Origin: Candidatus Microthrix subdominans
GTDB taxonomy: Bacteria > Actinomycetota > Acidimicrobiia > Acidimicrobiales > Microtrichaceae
Length of the DNA: 64,000 nt
Assembly: GCA_016719385.1 (NCBI GenBank)
Contig: JADJZA010000007.1
Location: 62,001 to 126,000, forward strand
Reading direction: 5' to 3'
Positions within the stretch are counted from its first letter, which is position 1. The number at the start of each line of letters is the position of its first letter. The translations under genes and the position numbers were made by a program. The notes below the pieces were generated by a model that was not told the origin of the DNA, did no database searches, and saw only the letters and a program-made list of their open reading frames with translations. Below, in pieces: positions 31,338 through 40,100 of the stretch.

Positions 31338-32018
31338 ATGGGCCAGATCTTCAACATGACCAATCCCGACGACGCGCTCGGTGACCTGATTGCCGATCAG
31401 GGTGCGCCACCGCTCGACGAGCCGGTCGATGGGGCCGCCGTTCCCCGGTACGACGTCCACACGGCGCTCGTCGTTGTCGACGTGCAGAACGACTTTGCCG
31501 ATGCCGAGGGCTCGTTGTTTGTCGAGGGTGGGCCCCGAGTGGTCCAACGGACCAACGAGGAGATCGCCGCAGCATCCGCCGCCGGCGCATTTGTTGTGTA
31601 TGCCCAGGACTGGCACCCGCCCGCCACCCCTCACTTCGACACCGACGGGGGGACGTGGCCGGTGCACTGCGTGCGCGACACCTGGGGTGCGCAGTTCCAC
31701 CCCGACCTGGTGGTGGACGGCCCGGTGGTGCGCAAGGGAACCGGGGGTGAGGACGGCTACTCCGGCTTCACGATGGCCGATCCGGAGACCGGGGCGACAT
31801 CGCCGACGGGCATGGGTGACCTGCTCGGGGAGCGAGATATCGAGCGGGTCGTCGTCGTCGGGCTGGCACTGGACGTCTGCGTCAAGGCCACCGCACTCGA
31901 TGCCAAGTCGCTCGGGTTCGAAACGACGGTGGTTGCCGACGCGACCGCCCCGGTGATCGCCGAGGATGGCGAGCGCACCCTCGGTCTGTTCGACAAGGTC
32001 GGCGTCGCGGTCGCCTGA
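31338..32018 (+). CDS. pncA: Nicotinamidase
   Basis: 226 residues of the cysteine hydrolase/isochorismatase fold. PncA deamidates nicotinamide to nicotinate. The catalytic triad is Asp48 in ALVVVDVQNDF, Lys133 in VVRKGTGGEDGYSGF and Cys181 in GLALDVCVKATA; the metal site is in YAQDWHPPATPHFD, and GGTWPVHCVRDTWGAQFH is diagnostic. An N-terminal extension of about 40 residues precedes the first strand. The ATG is six bases after a TACCTT box. Downstream, two identical 52-bp hairpin repeats separate it from the convergent methyltransferase gene. Confidence 0.93.
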   Translation: MGQIFNMTNPDDALGDLIADQGAPPLDEPVDGAAVPRYDVHTALVVVDVQNDFADAEGSLFVEGGPRVVQRTNEEIAAASAAGAFVVYAQDWHPPATPHFDTDGGTWPVHCVRDTWGAQFHPDLVVDGPVVRKGTGGEDGYSGFTMADPETGATSPTGMGDLLGERDIERVVVVGLALDVCVKATALDAKSLGFETTVVADATAPVIAEDGERTLGLFDKVGVAVA

Positions 32019-32021
32019 CCT

Positions 32022-32136
32022 GAAGTCGGGAGTGCGGAGTGCCGGCTGGGCGCGCTTTGGGCTCCCGACTACCAACCCTCTTCCGAAGTCGGGAGTGCGG
32101 AGTGCCGGCTGGGCGCGCTTTGGGCTCCCGACTACC
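32022..32136. repeat. Two identical 52-bp hairpin repeats (63-bp period)
   Basis: Copies at 32022-32073 and 32085-32136 are identical over 52 bases and separated by 11 bases, giving a 63-bp period. Each can fold: AGTCGGGAG at the left pairs with CTCCCGACT at the right (nine pairs, 29-base loop). The second copy overlaps the stop codon of the methyltransferase gene. Related sequence with the same period is at 63563-63647. There is no T-run, so a factor-independent terminator is not evident, but position between convergent genes suggests a transcription barrier. Confidence 0.85.
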
Positions 32137-32932
32137 CGGCGTCGACCGGATCGGTCGACCGGAGCAGGTCGACGACCGGGCCGGACGGCGCACGGTCGGA
32201 GCGACGGTAGACGGCGATGTAGTCGGTATCGGCGGCGTCGTGGCGAAGGAGCGCACGGCTGATGGCACGCGTCGCTGCCCACGCCCGCCCGTTCAGGTGG
32301 ACCTTGGTGCGCACCTGGCGCTGCTTGTTGTCCTCGAAGGATTCCTCGGCGATCACGTCGAGGCCGAGGGCCGTTGCGAGGCGTCGCAGGCGCTCCGGAG
32401 CGATTGCGGGGTCGAGCACGGTGTCGAAGGGTGTGCCGTGGGCGCCGGGATCCCGGCCGAGCGCACGGCGATAGAACCACTCGTGGAAGGACTGGGGTGT
32501 GAACTTGGTGATGATCGCCTTGGGTGAGCGCACCTGTGGAACTGCGATCACCAAAACGCCGCCCGGGCGGAGCGCCCGTGCGAGCATGCCGAACACGACG
32601 TCGGGCTCCTCGACGTGTTCCAGCGTGAAGATCGAGCTGATCGCGTCGACCGATTCCGGTGCCAACTCCAACTCGTTGGCGCTGAGTATGACCGGATCGG
32701 TCACCGTCGTGTTGGCCACGAGTGCCGGCTGGTCGACGTCCACGCCGATCACACGGGTGGCCCCCTCGAACACCACGTTGGTCTGCTGACCGCAACCCAC
32801 CTCAACCACGGTGAGGCCGTTGCGGCGAAGCGGTGCGAGTGCCTCGTCGGCGGCAGCCTCCATGCGGTCGAAGATCGCCCGGCTGACCGGGTTCATCTGC
32901 CAGTGGGTCTCTGCGGGTCGTCGTTGCGCCAA
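32132..32932 (-). CDS. Class I SAM-dependent methyltransferase
   Basis: 266 residues. The SAM-binding glycine motif is VVEVGCGQQTNVVFEGA, followed by VIGVDVDQPAL (acidic ribose contact), FTLEHVEEPDVVFGML and LRPGGVLVIAVPQVRSP, the order of a UbiE/methyltransferase-11 type domain. The C-terminal part (HEWFYRRALGRDPGAHGTPF) is specific to the protein and not recognised. The start is TTG, five bases after a strong AGGAGG; no ATG is near. Substrate unknown. Its 3' end lies inside the second copy of the 52-bp hairpin repeat. Confidence 0.8.
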   Translation of the reverse strand: MAQRRPAETHWQMNPVSRAIFDRMEAAADEALAPLRRNGLTVVEVGCGQQTNVVFEGATRVIGVDVDQPALVANTTVTDPVILSANELELAPESVDAISSIFTLEHVEEPDVVFGMLARALRPGGVLVIAVPQVRSPKAIITKFTPQSFHEWFYRRALGRDPGAHGTPFDTVLDPAIAPERLRRLATALGLDVIAEESFEDNKQRQVRTKVHLNGRAWAATRAISRALLRHDAADTDYIAVYRRSDRAPSGPVVDLLRSTDPVDAG

Positions 32933-33054
32933 GGCTGCCTCCTCAGGTTCCTCCGCTGGCCGCCCCCATTCGAAGGGTTCGGCTCGGCCGTGTATCTTCG
33001 GCGTCCCTCCGCAGTGAGTGCAAGGTGTGGTACCGGTCTTGGCCGTACCTCAAC

Positions 33055-33441
33055 TCAATACCGGCCGCGGATGTGTTCGACGGATATCTCGATGACGACG
33101 CGATCATCGCGCTCCTTGGGCTGGCGATAACGCTCGGCGTACCGGCGGACCCCTTCGGCCACCCGGTCGGGTTCGGAGGTGACGACCGCCGGGCCCTCAA
33201 GAGACAGATAGCGTCCGCCGTCCACCTGACAGACCGAGGCCCGCCCGCCTTCGGCCAGGTTGCGCGCTTTGCGGGAGGGGGCGAACGTGATCACCCGGGC
33301 CAGGCCAAGCTCGTCATCCCAGGTGAAGCCGACCGGCACCGAGTGGAACGAGCCGTTGGGCAACAGCGTGGTGAGCGTCGCCAGGTGGTAGTCGCCGAGA
33401 AACTCCAGCGCCTCGGGGGGGACGTTTGCCGGGTCGATCAT
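33055..33441 (-). CDS. PPOX-class flavin/F420-dependent oxidoreductase
   Basis: 128 residues of the split beta-barrel (pyridoxamine phosphate oxidase-like) fold. PEALEFLGDYHLATLTTLLP, VPVGFTWDDELGLARVITF and RKARNLAEGGRASVCQVDG, then GRYLSLEGPAVVTSEP, follow the Rv1155 family, many of which bind F420. The exact cofactor and substrate cannot be read. The start chosen (MIDPANVPP) begins just before the first strand; an in-frame ATG 17 codons upstream is possible. A TAGACC box sits seven bases before the chosen ATG, an imperfect match to the box found at other genes here. Confidence 0.75.
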   Translation of the reverse strand: MIDPANVPPEALEFLGDYHLATLTTLLPNGSFHSVPVGFTWDDELGLARVITFAPSRKARNLAEGGRASVCQVDGGRYLSLEGPAVVTSEPDRVAEGVRRYAERYRQPKERDDRVVIEISVEHIRGRY

Positions 33442-33537
33442 GTCCAGCGGTCTACCAGGTGCCGATGCCGGGAACCGCCCGAAGCTCGCCACTCGCTCCG
33501 GGCCGCGGCGCTTCCGGCCGTCTGGCGCCCTCCGGGT

Positions 33538-36174
33538 CTACTCATATCCGACCGCGTCGAGGATCGGTTGCCGAGCCGCCCGACGCGCCGGCCACCACCC
33601 GGCTGCCACACCGGCCAGCGCACCACCGGCGGCCAGCACGATCAGCTGGAGCCACGGCAGGTGGATCGTGGCGGCGGCGATGTTGCCCGACAACACGGTG
33701 AACAGGCCGGCTCCGAACCACACCCCGAGCGCACCCCCGACGAGCGTGCCGATGCCGGCCATGATGACCGACTCGGCCAGCACCAGCCGGTGAACCTGGG
33801 TTCGGGTGGCGCCAACCGATCGCAGCAGACCCAGCTCGCGGGTGCGTTCGTGGATCGAGAGATACAGGGTGTTGACGATCCCGAAGAGCGACAACAGGAT
33901 CGTGAACCCCAACATCACGTACACCAGGTTGAGCGCCAGCGCGAAGGTGGCGACCGTGTCGTCGAGCCAGTCGGGAACCTCTTGTGCCTTCGCCGCCGGC
34001 GCCACCTGCTTCAGCACGTCATCGATGCGATCGACGACCACTGATGGTTCGACGCCCGGGGTGACCGAGATGTAGTACAGCGCGTCCTGACGGAACGCGA
34101 CGGCGGTCACGTCGTCGAGGTTGCTCATCGGCATCAGAAAGCTGGCGGTCCCGATCGGGCCTTCGAACAGCAGCGAGATCGGATAGTCGACCGAACCGAG
34201 CTGCGGGTAGAACACCGTGATCGAGTCGCCGACCGTCCAGCCGTTGGCCCGGGCGGTGTCGGCGTCGACCGCGACGGATCCAGGTACGAGGCTGGACGGG
34301 TCCCCACCGATGAGCGGGACGTCGACCAGCGAAAAGAACGGGCCAGGGTCGATCCCCGACACCGAGGAACCGCCGGTGGGGTTGCCGTCGGCGCCGGTGA
34401 CGGTTGCAGGAATGAAGCGAACCCGGGCCAGGGTGTCGATGCCCTCGGTCGCCTCGACGTCGCCCAGCACGTCGCCGGGGAGTCCGCCCGCGGTCGTGCC
34501 GCTCAGCCCGGACGACACGACGATCTGGCCCCGCAGTTGGTCCTCGAAGCCGCCCTTGACGCTGCCGACCAGTGAGGCGACGAAGACGGCCAGCGCGGTG
34601 GCGATCGCCACGCCGATGGCCAAGGCTGCCGCGGTGGCGGTGGTGCGGCTGGGATTGCGCCGAGCGTTCTCAGCGGCCATTTGGCCGACCGGCCCGCCGC
34701 GCAGGCGTAACGGGGCACCGACCACCCTCCCGACCGGTCCGATCACCAGCGGACCGACGATGAGAAACGACACCAACGTGATGGCGGCGCTGACCGAGAA
34801 CACGACGGTCCTCAGGCTGACCGACGTTGCGGCCGTACCCGACACCGGGTCGCCCCCGATCAGGGTCAACCGGGCGCTGGCATCGATCACCGCAAGGGCG
34901 ATCAGCCCGGCGCCGATGCCGCCCACTGCCAAGGCCGCACCGATCATCCTTCGGGGGAGGGAGCCTCGGCCGCGGTCTTCGGCCACCTCGCCCATCGCCG
35001 CCACCGGTGAGATGCGGGTGGCCCGCCAGCCGGGCACCAGCGAGGCGATCACGGTGGTGACCACGCCGACCGTCACGCTGCCGAGCACGAGGAGTGGCGT
35101 CAGCGTCGGGATCACATCGGGCAGCGTGATCACATTTCCCAGCAGCGCCAGCAACGAGACAACACCCAGAAAGCCGACCCCCAACCCGAGCAGCGACCCG
35201 AGGGTTCCGACAGCGCTCGCCTCGATCATGATGCCGCCGAGGACCTGGGCGCGGCTGGCGCCGCATGCTCGCATCAGCGCCAGCTCGCGGGTGCGCTGGG
35301 TGATCAGGATCGAGAACGTATTGGCGATGATGATGCCGCCAACCAGGAGTCCCACGTAACCGAACACCGCCATCAGCTGGGTGAGTAGGCCGAGCGCTCC
35401 GCCGGCCTGATCCTGGGTGTCGGCGACGTAGCGCTCGCCGGTGACCGCTTCGAACCCGATCGGCAGCGTCGCGTTCACCCGGTCGGTGAGCACCTGCTGA
35501 TCGATGTCCGGCTCGGCCCGCAAGGTGAGGAATGCGAACTGGCCTTCGGCACCGGTCAACTCCATCGCCTCTTCGGAGGTGAGAAAGACGACCCGGACGC
35601 CGATGTTGTCCTCGCCGGTCGAGCCCAGCCCGCCGATGCCGACGACCGTGTAGCTGCGCAGCCCGACCGCCCCCTGGAGGGCCGTCGTGTCGCCCAGTGC
35701 GATCGACTCATCGGTGGCGGTGCGCGGATCGAGCACAACCTCCTGTCGGCTTTCGGGGGCGCGACCCTCGATGATCGCCCCTTGGGTCAGGGCGGGGTCG
35801 GTCACCCAGTTGGTGACCAACGTGGGAATGAGGCCTGAGTCGACCGGTTCACCGGTAGCGCCGATGATCCGGGCGAAGCCCTGCACGACGCCGGACGCCC
35901 CTGCCACGCCATCGACGTCGCCGACCGCATCGACGAGTCCGGCGGGCACGGTCTGTCGCACCTCGGCGAAGGCCGACGTCTGCACCGAGGTTGAACGAAC
36001 AACGGCGTCGGTGCCCTCGAGTGTCGAGGAGATCAACCCCTTGGCGGTGTCGGTCAGGGCGTTGCCCAGGAGCTGCACGCCCGACAGGAACGCCACTCCC
36101 AGGACGACCGCAAGGGCCGACAGCGCCAGTCGGGTCCGCTGCCCGCGCAGCCCGGTGAGGGCGATCCGGATCAT
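33538..36174 (-). CDS. ABC transporter permease, two FtsX domains
   Basis: 878 residues. TM1 is near residues 17-38 (LALSALAVVLGVAFLSGVQL). A periplasmic-type domain follows to about residue 265, then three helices of the first FtsX domain (LMAVFGYVGLLVGGIIIANT), a middle TM region around 420-500, a second outer domain, and the final FtsX domain (ALNLVYVMLGFTILLSLFGI, then TIHLPWLQLIVLAAGGALAG). This layout is that of the MacB/LolE-like large permeases that export lipids, lipoproteins or peptides rather than import solutes. Its ATPase gene lies 97 bases upstream on the same strand, so the two form an operon. Confidence 0.88.
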   Translation of the reverse strand: MIRIALTGLRGQRTRLALSALAVVLGVAFLSGVQLLGNALTDTAKGLISSTLEGTDAVVRSTSVQTSAFAEVRQTVPAGLVDAVGDVDGVAGASGVVQGFARIIGATGEPVDSGLIPTLVTNWVTDPALTQGAIIEGRAPESRQEVVLDPRTATDESIALGDTTALQGAVGLRSYTVVGIGGLGSTGEDNIGVRVVFLTSEEAMELTGAEGQFAFLTLRAEPDIDQQVLTDRVNATLPIGFEAVTGERYVADTQDQAGGALGLLTQLMAVFGYVGLLVGGIIIANTFSILITQRTRELALMRACGASRAQVLGGIMIEASAVGTLGSLLGLGVGFLGVVSLLALLGNVITLPDVIPTLTPLLVLGSVTVGVVTTVIASLVPGWRATRISPVAAMGEVAEDRGRGSLPRRMIGAALAVGGIGAGLIALAVIDASARLTLIGGDPVSGTAATSVSLRTVVFSVSAAITLVSFLIVGPLVIGPVGRVVGAPLRLRGGPVGQMAAENARRNPSRTTATAAALAIGVAIATALAVFVASLVGSVKGGFEDQLRGQIVVSSGLSGTTAGGLPGDVLGDVEATEGIDTLARVRFIPATVTGADGNPTGGSSVSGIDPGPFFSLVDVPLIGGDPSSLVPGSVAVDADTARANGWTVGDSITVFYPQLGSVDYPISLLFEGPIGTASFLMPMSNLDDVTAVAFRQDALYYISVTPGVEPSVVVDRIDDVLKQVAPAAKAQEVPDWLDDTVATFALALNLVYVMLGFTILLSLFGIVNTLYLSIHERTRELGLLRSVGATRTQVHRLVLAESVIMAGIGTLVGGALGVWFGAGLFTVLSGNIAAATIHLPWLQLIVLAAGGALAGVAAGWWPARRAARQPILDAVGYE

Positions 36175-36271
36175 CGCTTGGGGCGGGAGACGCCGCCGGA
36201 GGAGCGCCGATTCAGTCGATCACAAGCTGGCACCGCAGCGTCGCCGTCCGGTCGGGCGCCGCAGGCCGGTC

Positions 36272-37084
36272 TCAGGTGCCCAGACCCTTCATCCGGTCGA
36301 GCACGGCCTCTGCGGTGGGGCGTTGCAGGTCGCCGACCACCCGCCCGTCGACCAGAAAAATCACCTGATGGGCATAGGCGGCGGCAACCGGATCGTGGGT
36401 GACCATCACCACGGTCTGGCCGTAGTCGTCGACCGCCGAACGCATGAAGCCGAGCACCTCGGCCCCCGACGTCGAGTCGAGGTTGCCGGTCGGCTCGTCG
36501 GCGAAGATGATCTGGGGTCTGGTGGCCATCGCACGCGCCACCGCCACCCGCTGCTGCTGGCCACCGGACAGCTCGCTGGGGCGATGGGACAACCGGTCGG
36601 ACAGACCGACCGTGTTGACCACCGTGTCGAGCCAGCCCTGATCAGGCTTGATCCCGCCCAGGTCGAGGGGCAGGGTGATGTTCTCGGAGGCGGTGAGCGT
36701 CGGGATCAGGTTGAACGCCTGAAAAACGAACCCCACGTGTTCGCGACGCAGCAGCGTCCGCTGCTTGTCCGACAGCGTCGAGAGGTCGGTGTCGCCGATG
36801 AACACCTGCCCCGCGGTCAGGGTGTCCAGGCCGGCCATGCAGTGCATCAGGGTGGACTTGCCGGAGCCCGACGGACCCATGATCGCTGTGAAGCGTCCGG
36901 AGGGGAAGGCCACGGTCACGTCGTTCAGTGCGAGCACCTCGGTGTCGCCGGAGCCGTACGCCTTGGTCGCACCGAGCGAGTGGGCGGCGGGTGCGCCGGC
37001 CGTCGCAACGCCGCCGGTGGCACCGGGTGGCGTCGCTGGGCCGTCGGCGGCGGGCGGCGGGGTGGCCGATGGTGGAGAGCTCAT
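36272..37084 (-). CDS. ABC transporter ATP-binding protein (MacB/LolD type)
   Basis: 270 residues. After a 40-residue Pro/Ala-rich N-terminus the domain starts TKAYGSGDTEVLALNDVTVA. Walker A is IMGPSGSGKSTLMHCMAGLD, the Q-loop is VGFVFQAFNLIPTLTASENI, the signature is ELSGGQQQRVAVARAM, Walker B is IIFADEPTGNLDS, and MVTHDPVAAAYAHQ supplies the switch histidine. The Q-A-F-N-L-I-P-T-L-T-A block is typical of the LolD/MacB branch that pairs with FtsX permeases. It should power the downstream permease. The ATG is six bases after a TAGCGT box; the promoter region is shared with the divergent cyclase gene. Confidence 0.92.
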   Translation of the reverse strand: MSSPPSATPPPAADGPATPPGATGGVATAGAPAAHSLGATKAYGSGDTEVLALNDVTVAFPSGRFTAIMGPSGSGKSTLMHCMAGLDTLTAGQVFIGDTDLSTLSDKQRTLLRREHVGFVFQAFNLIPTLTASENITLPLDLGGIKPDQGWLDTVVNTVGLSDRLSHRPSELSGGQQQRVAVARAMATRPQIIFADEPTGNLDSTSGAEVLGFMRSAVDDYGQTVVMVTHDPVAAAYAHQVIFLVDGRVVGDLQRPTAEAVLDRMKGLGT

Positions 37085-37090
37085 GGTGCC

Positions 37091-37096
37091 ACGCTA
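37091..37096 (-). promoter_or_regulatory. -10 box of the ABC exporter operon
   Basis: TAGCGT on the minus strand, six bases before the ATG of the ATPase gene; leaderless arrangement. Confidence 0.5.
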
Positions 37097-37150
37097 CCGG
37101 GCGCGAGGGACGGTCGACGTTCCGGAACGACGCCGACGCCGGTGCGAACG

Positions 37151-37156
37151 TAGTCT
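37151..37156 (+). promoter_or_regulatory. -10 box of the adenylate cyclase gene
   Basis: TAGTCT six bases before the GTG start. It supports that start, which puts the zinc ribbon at the extreme N-terminus. Confidence 0.5.
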
Positions 37157-37162
37157 GAGCCC

Positions 37163-40100
37163 GTGCAGTGTCCGACGTGTGGAACCGAAGTTCCACCCGG
37201 AGCGCGTTTCTGTCCATCGTGTGGGGCGTCGGTCAGCGCTCCGACCGAGGAGCGCCGGGTGGTCAGCGTGTTGTTCGCCGACCTGGTCGGGTTCACCGGG
37301 CTGTCCGAGCAGCTCGATCACGAGCAGGTCAAACACCTCGTCGACGGCGCCTTCGAACGGTTGGTCCACGATGTCGTCAGCTTCGGTGGGCGGGTGGACA
37401 AGATCGTGGGCGATGCGATCGTCGCCTTGTTCGGAGCGCCGGTGGCCCACGAGGACGACGCCGAACGGGCTGTGCGGGCCGCGCTCCGGATGCAGGCGAG
37501 CCTCGAGGAGTACGCCACGGAGACCGGGGTCGAGGTTCGCATGCGGGTGGGGGTGAACACGGGCGAGGTGTTGGTTGGCGCCCTGCGGGCCGGCGGCGAC
37601 TACACGGCGATGGGCGACGTGGTCAACGTCGCCGCCCGGCTTCAGACCTCGGCAGATCCGGGTTCGGTGTTGGTGGGTGAGCCCACCCGACATGCCACCG
37701 AGGACGCGATCCGTTACGAGTCCCGCGGCAAGTTGCTGGTGCGGGGCCGCGACCAGCCGGTCGACGCCCACCTGGCGATCGAGCCGGTTGCCCGACCCGG
37801 CGAGCGGCCGTGGTCGCCGCGCGTGCCGCTCGTCGGACGTCACGCCGAGCTGGCCCTGCTCGGCGATGCCGTGACCAACGCCATCGATCGACGCCGGGCG
37901 ATGGTGCTGCTGCTCAGCGGCGATGCCGGGGTCGGCAAGAGCCGCTTGGCCGACGAGCTGGCCGACCGCGCCGCCGGGGTCAACGGAGCCCGCGTCCTCA
38001 CCGGCCGGTTCATTCCCTACGGCGAGGCCAACCAGTGGTCGGCCATCGCCGAGGTGCTGCGCCAGGGGCTGGGGCTTGCCGAGGATGCGAGCGAAGCTGA
38101 GGCGAGCGAGGCCGCCACCAGCTCGATCGCTGCGCTGCTCGACCCGGTCATCGACGGCAACGATCTCGACGGCGTGGTCAACGGGGTGCTCCACCTGATG
38201 GGCTATGACAGCCCGCTGCGCGACACCGAGCCCAGCCGTGCCCGCGTCGAGGCCACCCGGGCGCTGGTCAGCTACATGTCGGCTTCCATTCGGCGGGGGC
38301 CGATCCTGGTGCGTCTGACCGACCTGCACTGGGCCGACGACTCGGTGTTGGCACTCCTCGACGAGCTGGTCGAGCGCCTGGCTGCCGCCCCGCTGGTCGT
38401 GCTGGCGACCGGTCGACGATCGCTGACCCGACGCTGGTCGCCCCGCGCCGGTCGGCACGACATCCTGGTGATGAACCTCGACCCGTTGGGGCCTGACGAC
38501 GCGCTGGCGCTGTTGCGACGCCTGAGCCGGGATCAGGACCTCAGCGGCGAGGTGGCAACGGTGCTACTGGAGCGCAGCGGAGGTAATCCGCTGTTCCTTG
38601 AGGAGCTCGTGCGCTTCGTCCAGCGTCAGGCCGAACTGGAACCAGCCTCAGCCGATCGGCCGGGCGTGCGCTCTGACGGTCTGCAGTCCCTCCCCGAGCT
38701 GCCCGACACGCTGCGGGGGTTGCTCTCCGCCCGGATGGACGCGTTGGAAGGAGGGGAGGTCGAGGTGGTGGAGGACGCAGCAGTCTGGGGTCCGACCGGC
38801 TCGCTCATCGTGCTCGAGGAGATGGGCCGGGCCAGGGGGGTCGAGGCCGAGCGGATGTCGGAGACGCTCCGGCGTCTGGCCCAGAAGGATGTCCTGGTGC
38901 TCTCCGGCGGTGACTGGTGCTTTCGCAACGACGTCTTGCGCGAGGTGGCCTATGGGCGCCTGACGAAGACCGAACGGCTGCGCCGCCACCGCGACGTCGC
39001 CACCTACTTGAGTGCGCTGGCCGACACTCGCGACGCCGACGATGGCCTGGTGGAGACCGTTGCCCGCCACTACACCGAGGCGGCTCTACTGCAGCGCAGC
39101 CTGTTGGGGGCCGACCAGGTCGACCCGGAGCTGGACGAAGCGGCGCTCGCCTGGACCGAGGATGCCGCCGAACGGGCCGAGGCCGGTGCCAACTGGTTGC
39201 TGGCCGACCGGCTGTTCGGCCGGGCGATGGAGGTACTCGGCGACGAACAGGCCGATCGTCGGGTGGCCTACCTGCTCGGCCGGGCAGGCGCCCGCTTGCA
39301 GCGGTGGGCGATCGAGGAGGCCGGGGCCGACCTCGACGAGGCCGGTGCGTTGACCGACTCCCACCCGGTGGCCGAGGCGAGGGTGCACTTGTTGCGGGCC
39401 GACCTTGAGCGACGTCGGGGTCGCTTCGAGCGGGCCGAGCGTTTGGCCGAAGGAGCCCGCCGGGCGTTGCAGCGGGTGGGGGCGACCGCAGAGCTGGCGG
39501 AGGCGTTTCGGATGCTGGGGATGATCCGGTTGTTCAGCGGCGCCGTCGCCGAAGCCGAGGCACCGGCTACCCGAGCCTTGGAGCTGTACCGCAAGCTGGA
39601 CAATCCGCAGGGCGAGGCCTGGGCGACCCAGCACCTGGCATGGATAGCGTTCATGTTGGGGCGGATCGGGGAGGGCGAGCGGCGCATTGAGGCCTCGGTG
39701 CGCATGTTCGAGGCGGCCGGGGACCGCGCGGGCATGATGTGGTCGCTGGGCCTCGAGGCCAACCTGTTGTTTCACAACGGGTTTATCGAGGAGGCCGCCG
39801 AGGTGGCCGAGGTTGTCTTCGAGGAGGCCCAGACCAGCGACGACATCTGGGCCCAGGGGATGATGATCTCCGTTCTCGCCCAGGTCGAGCTGTGGCGTGG
39901 CCGCACGTCGGTGGCGGTTCGGGGTGCTGAGCGGGCGGTCGAGCTGCTCGAACCGCTGGGCGATCCGTTCGGGCTCACCCAGGCACGCGTGTTGCTCGGC
40001 CGCGCCCTGGTGATGGCCGGGCGCGTCCAACATGGGCTCGCCGAGCTCGATCGGGCTGCGCGGGAGAATGGCGACAAGCTGACCAATCAGTTTGTCGCCC

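Noticed and set aside
32022..32136. CRISPR-like array from two identical 52-bp repeats
   Set aside because: Only two copies, an 11-bp spacer that is too short, and no cas genes nearby.
29718..32795. A 1025-codon open frame on the minus strand
   Set aside because: Only its last 519 codons are a real protein (pncB). The rest is antisense to pncA, with a composition unlike a protein and no motifs.
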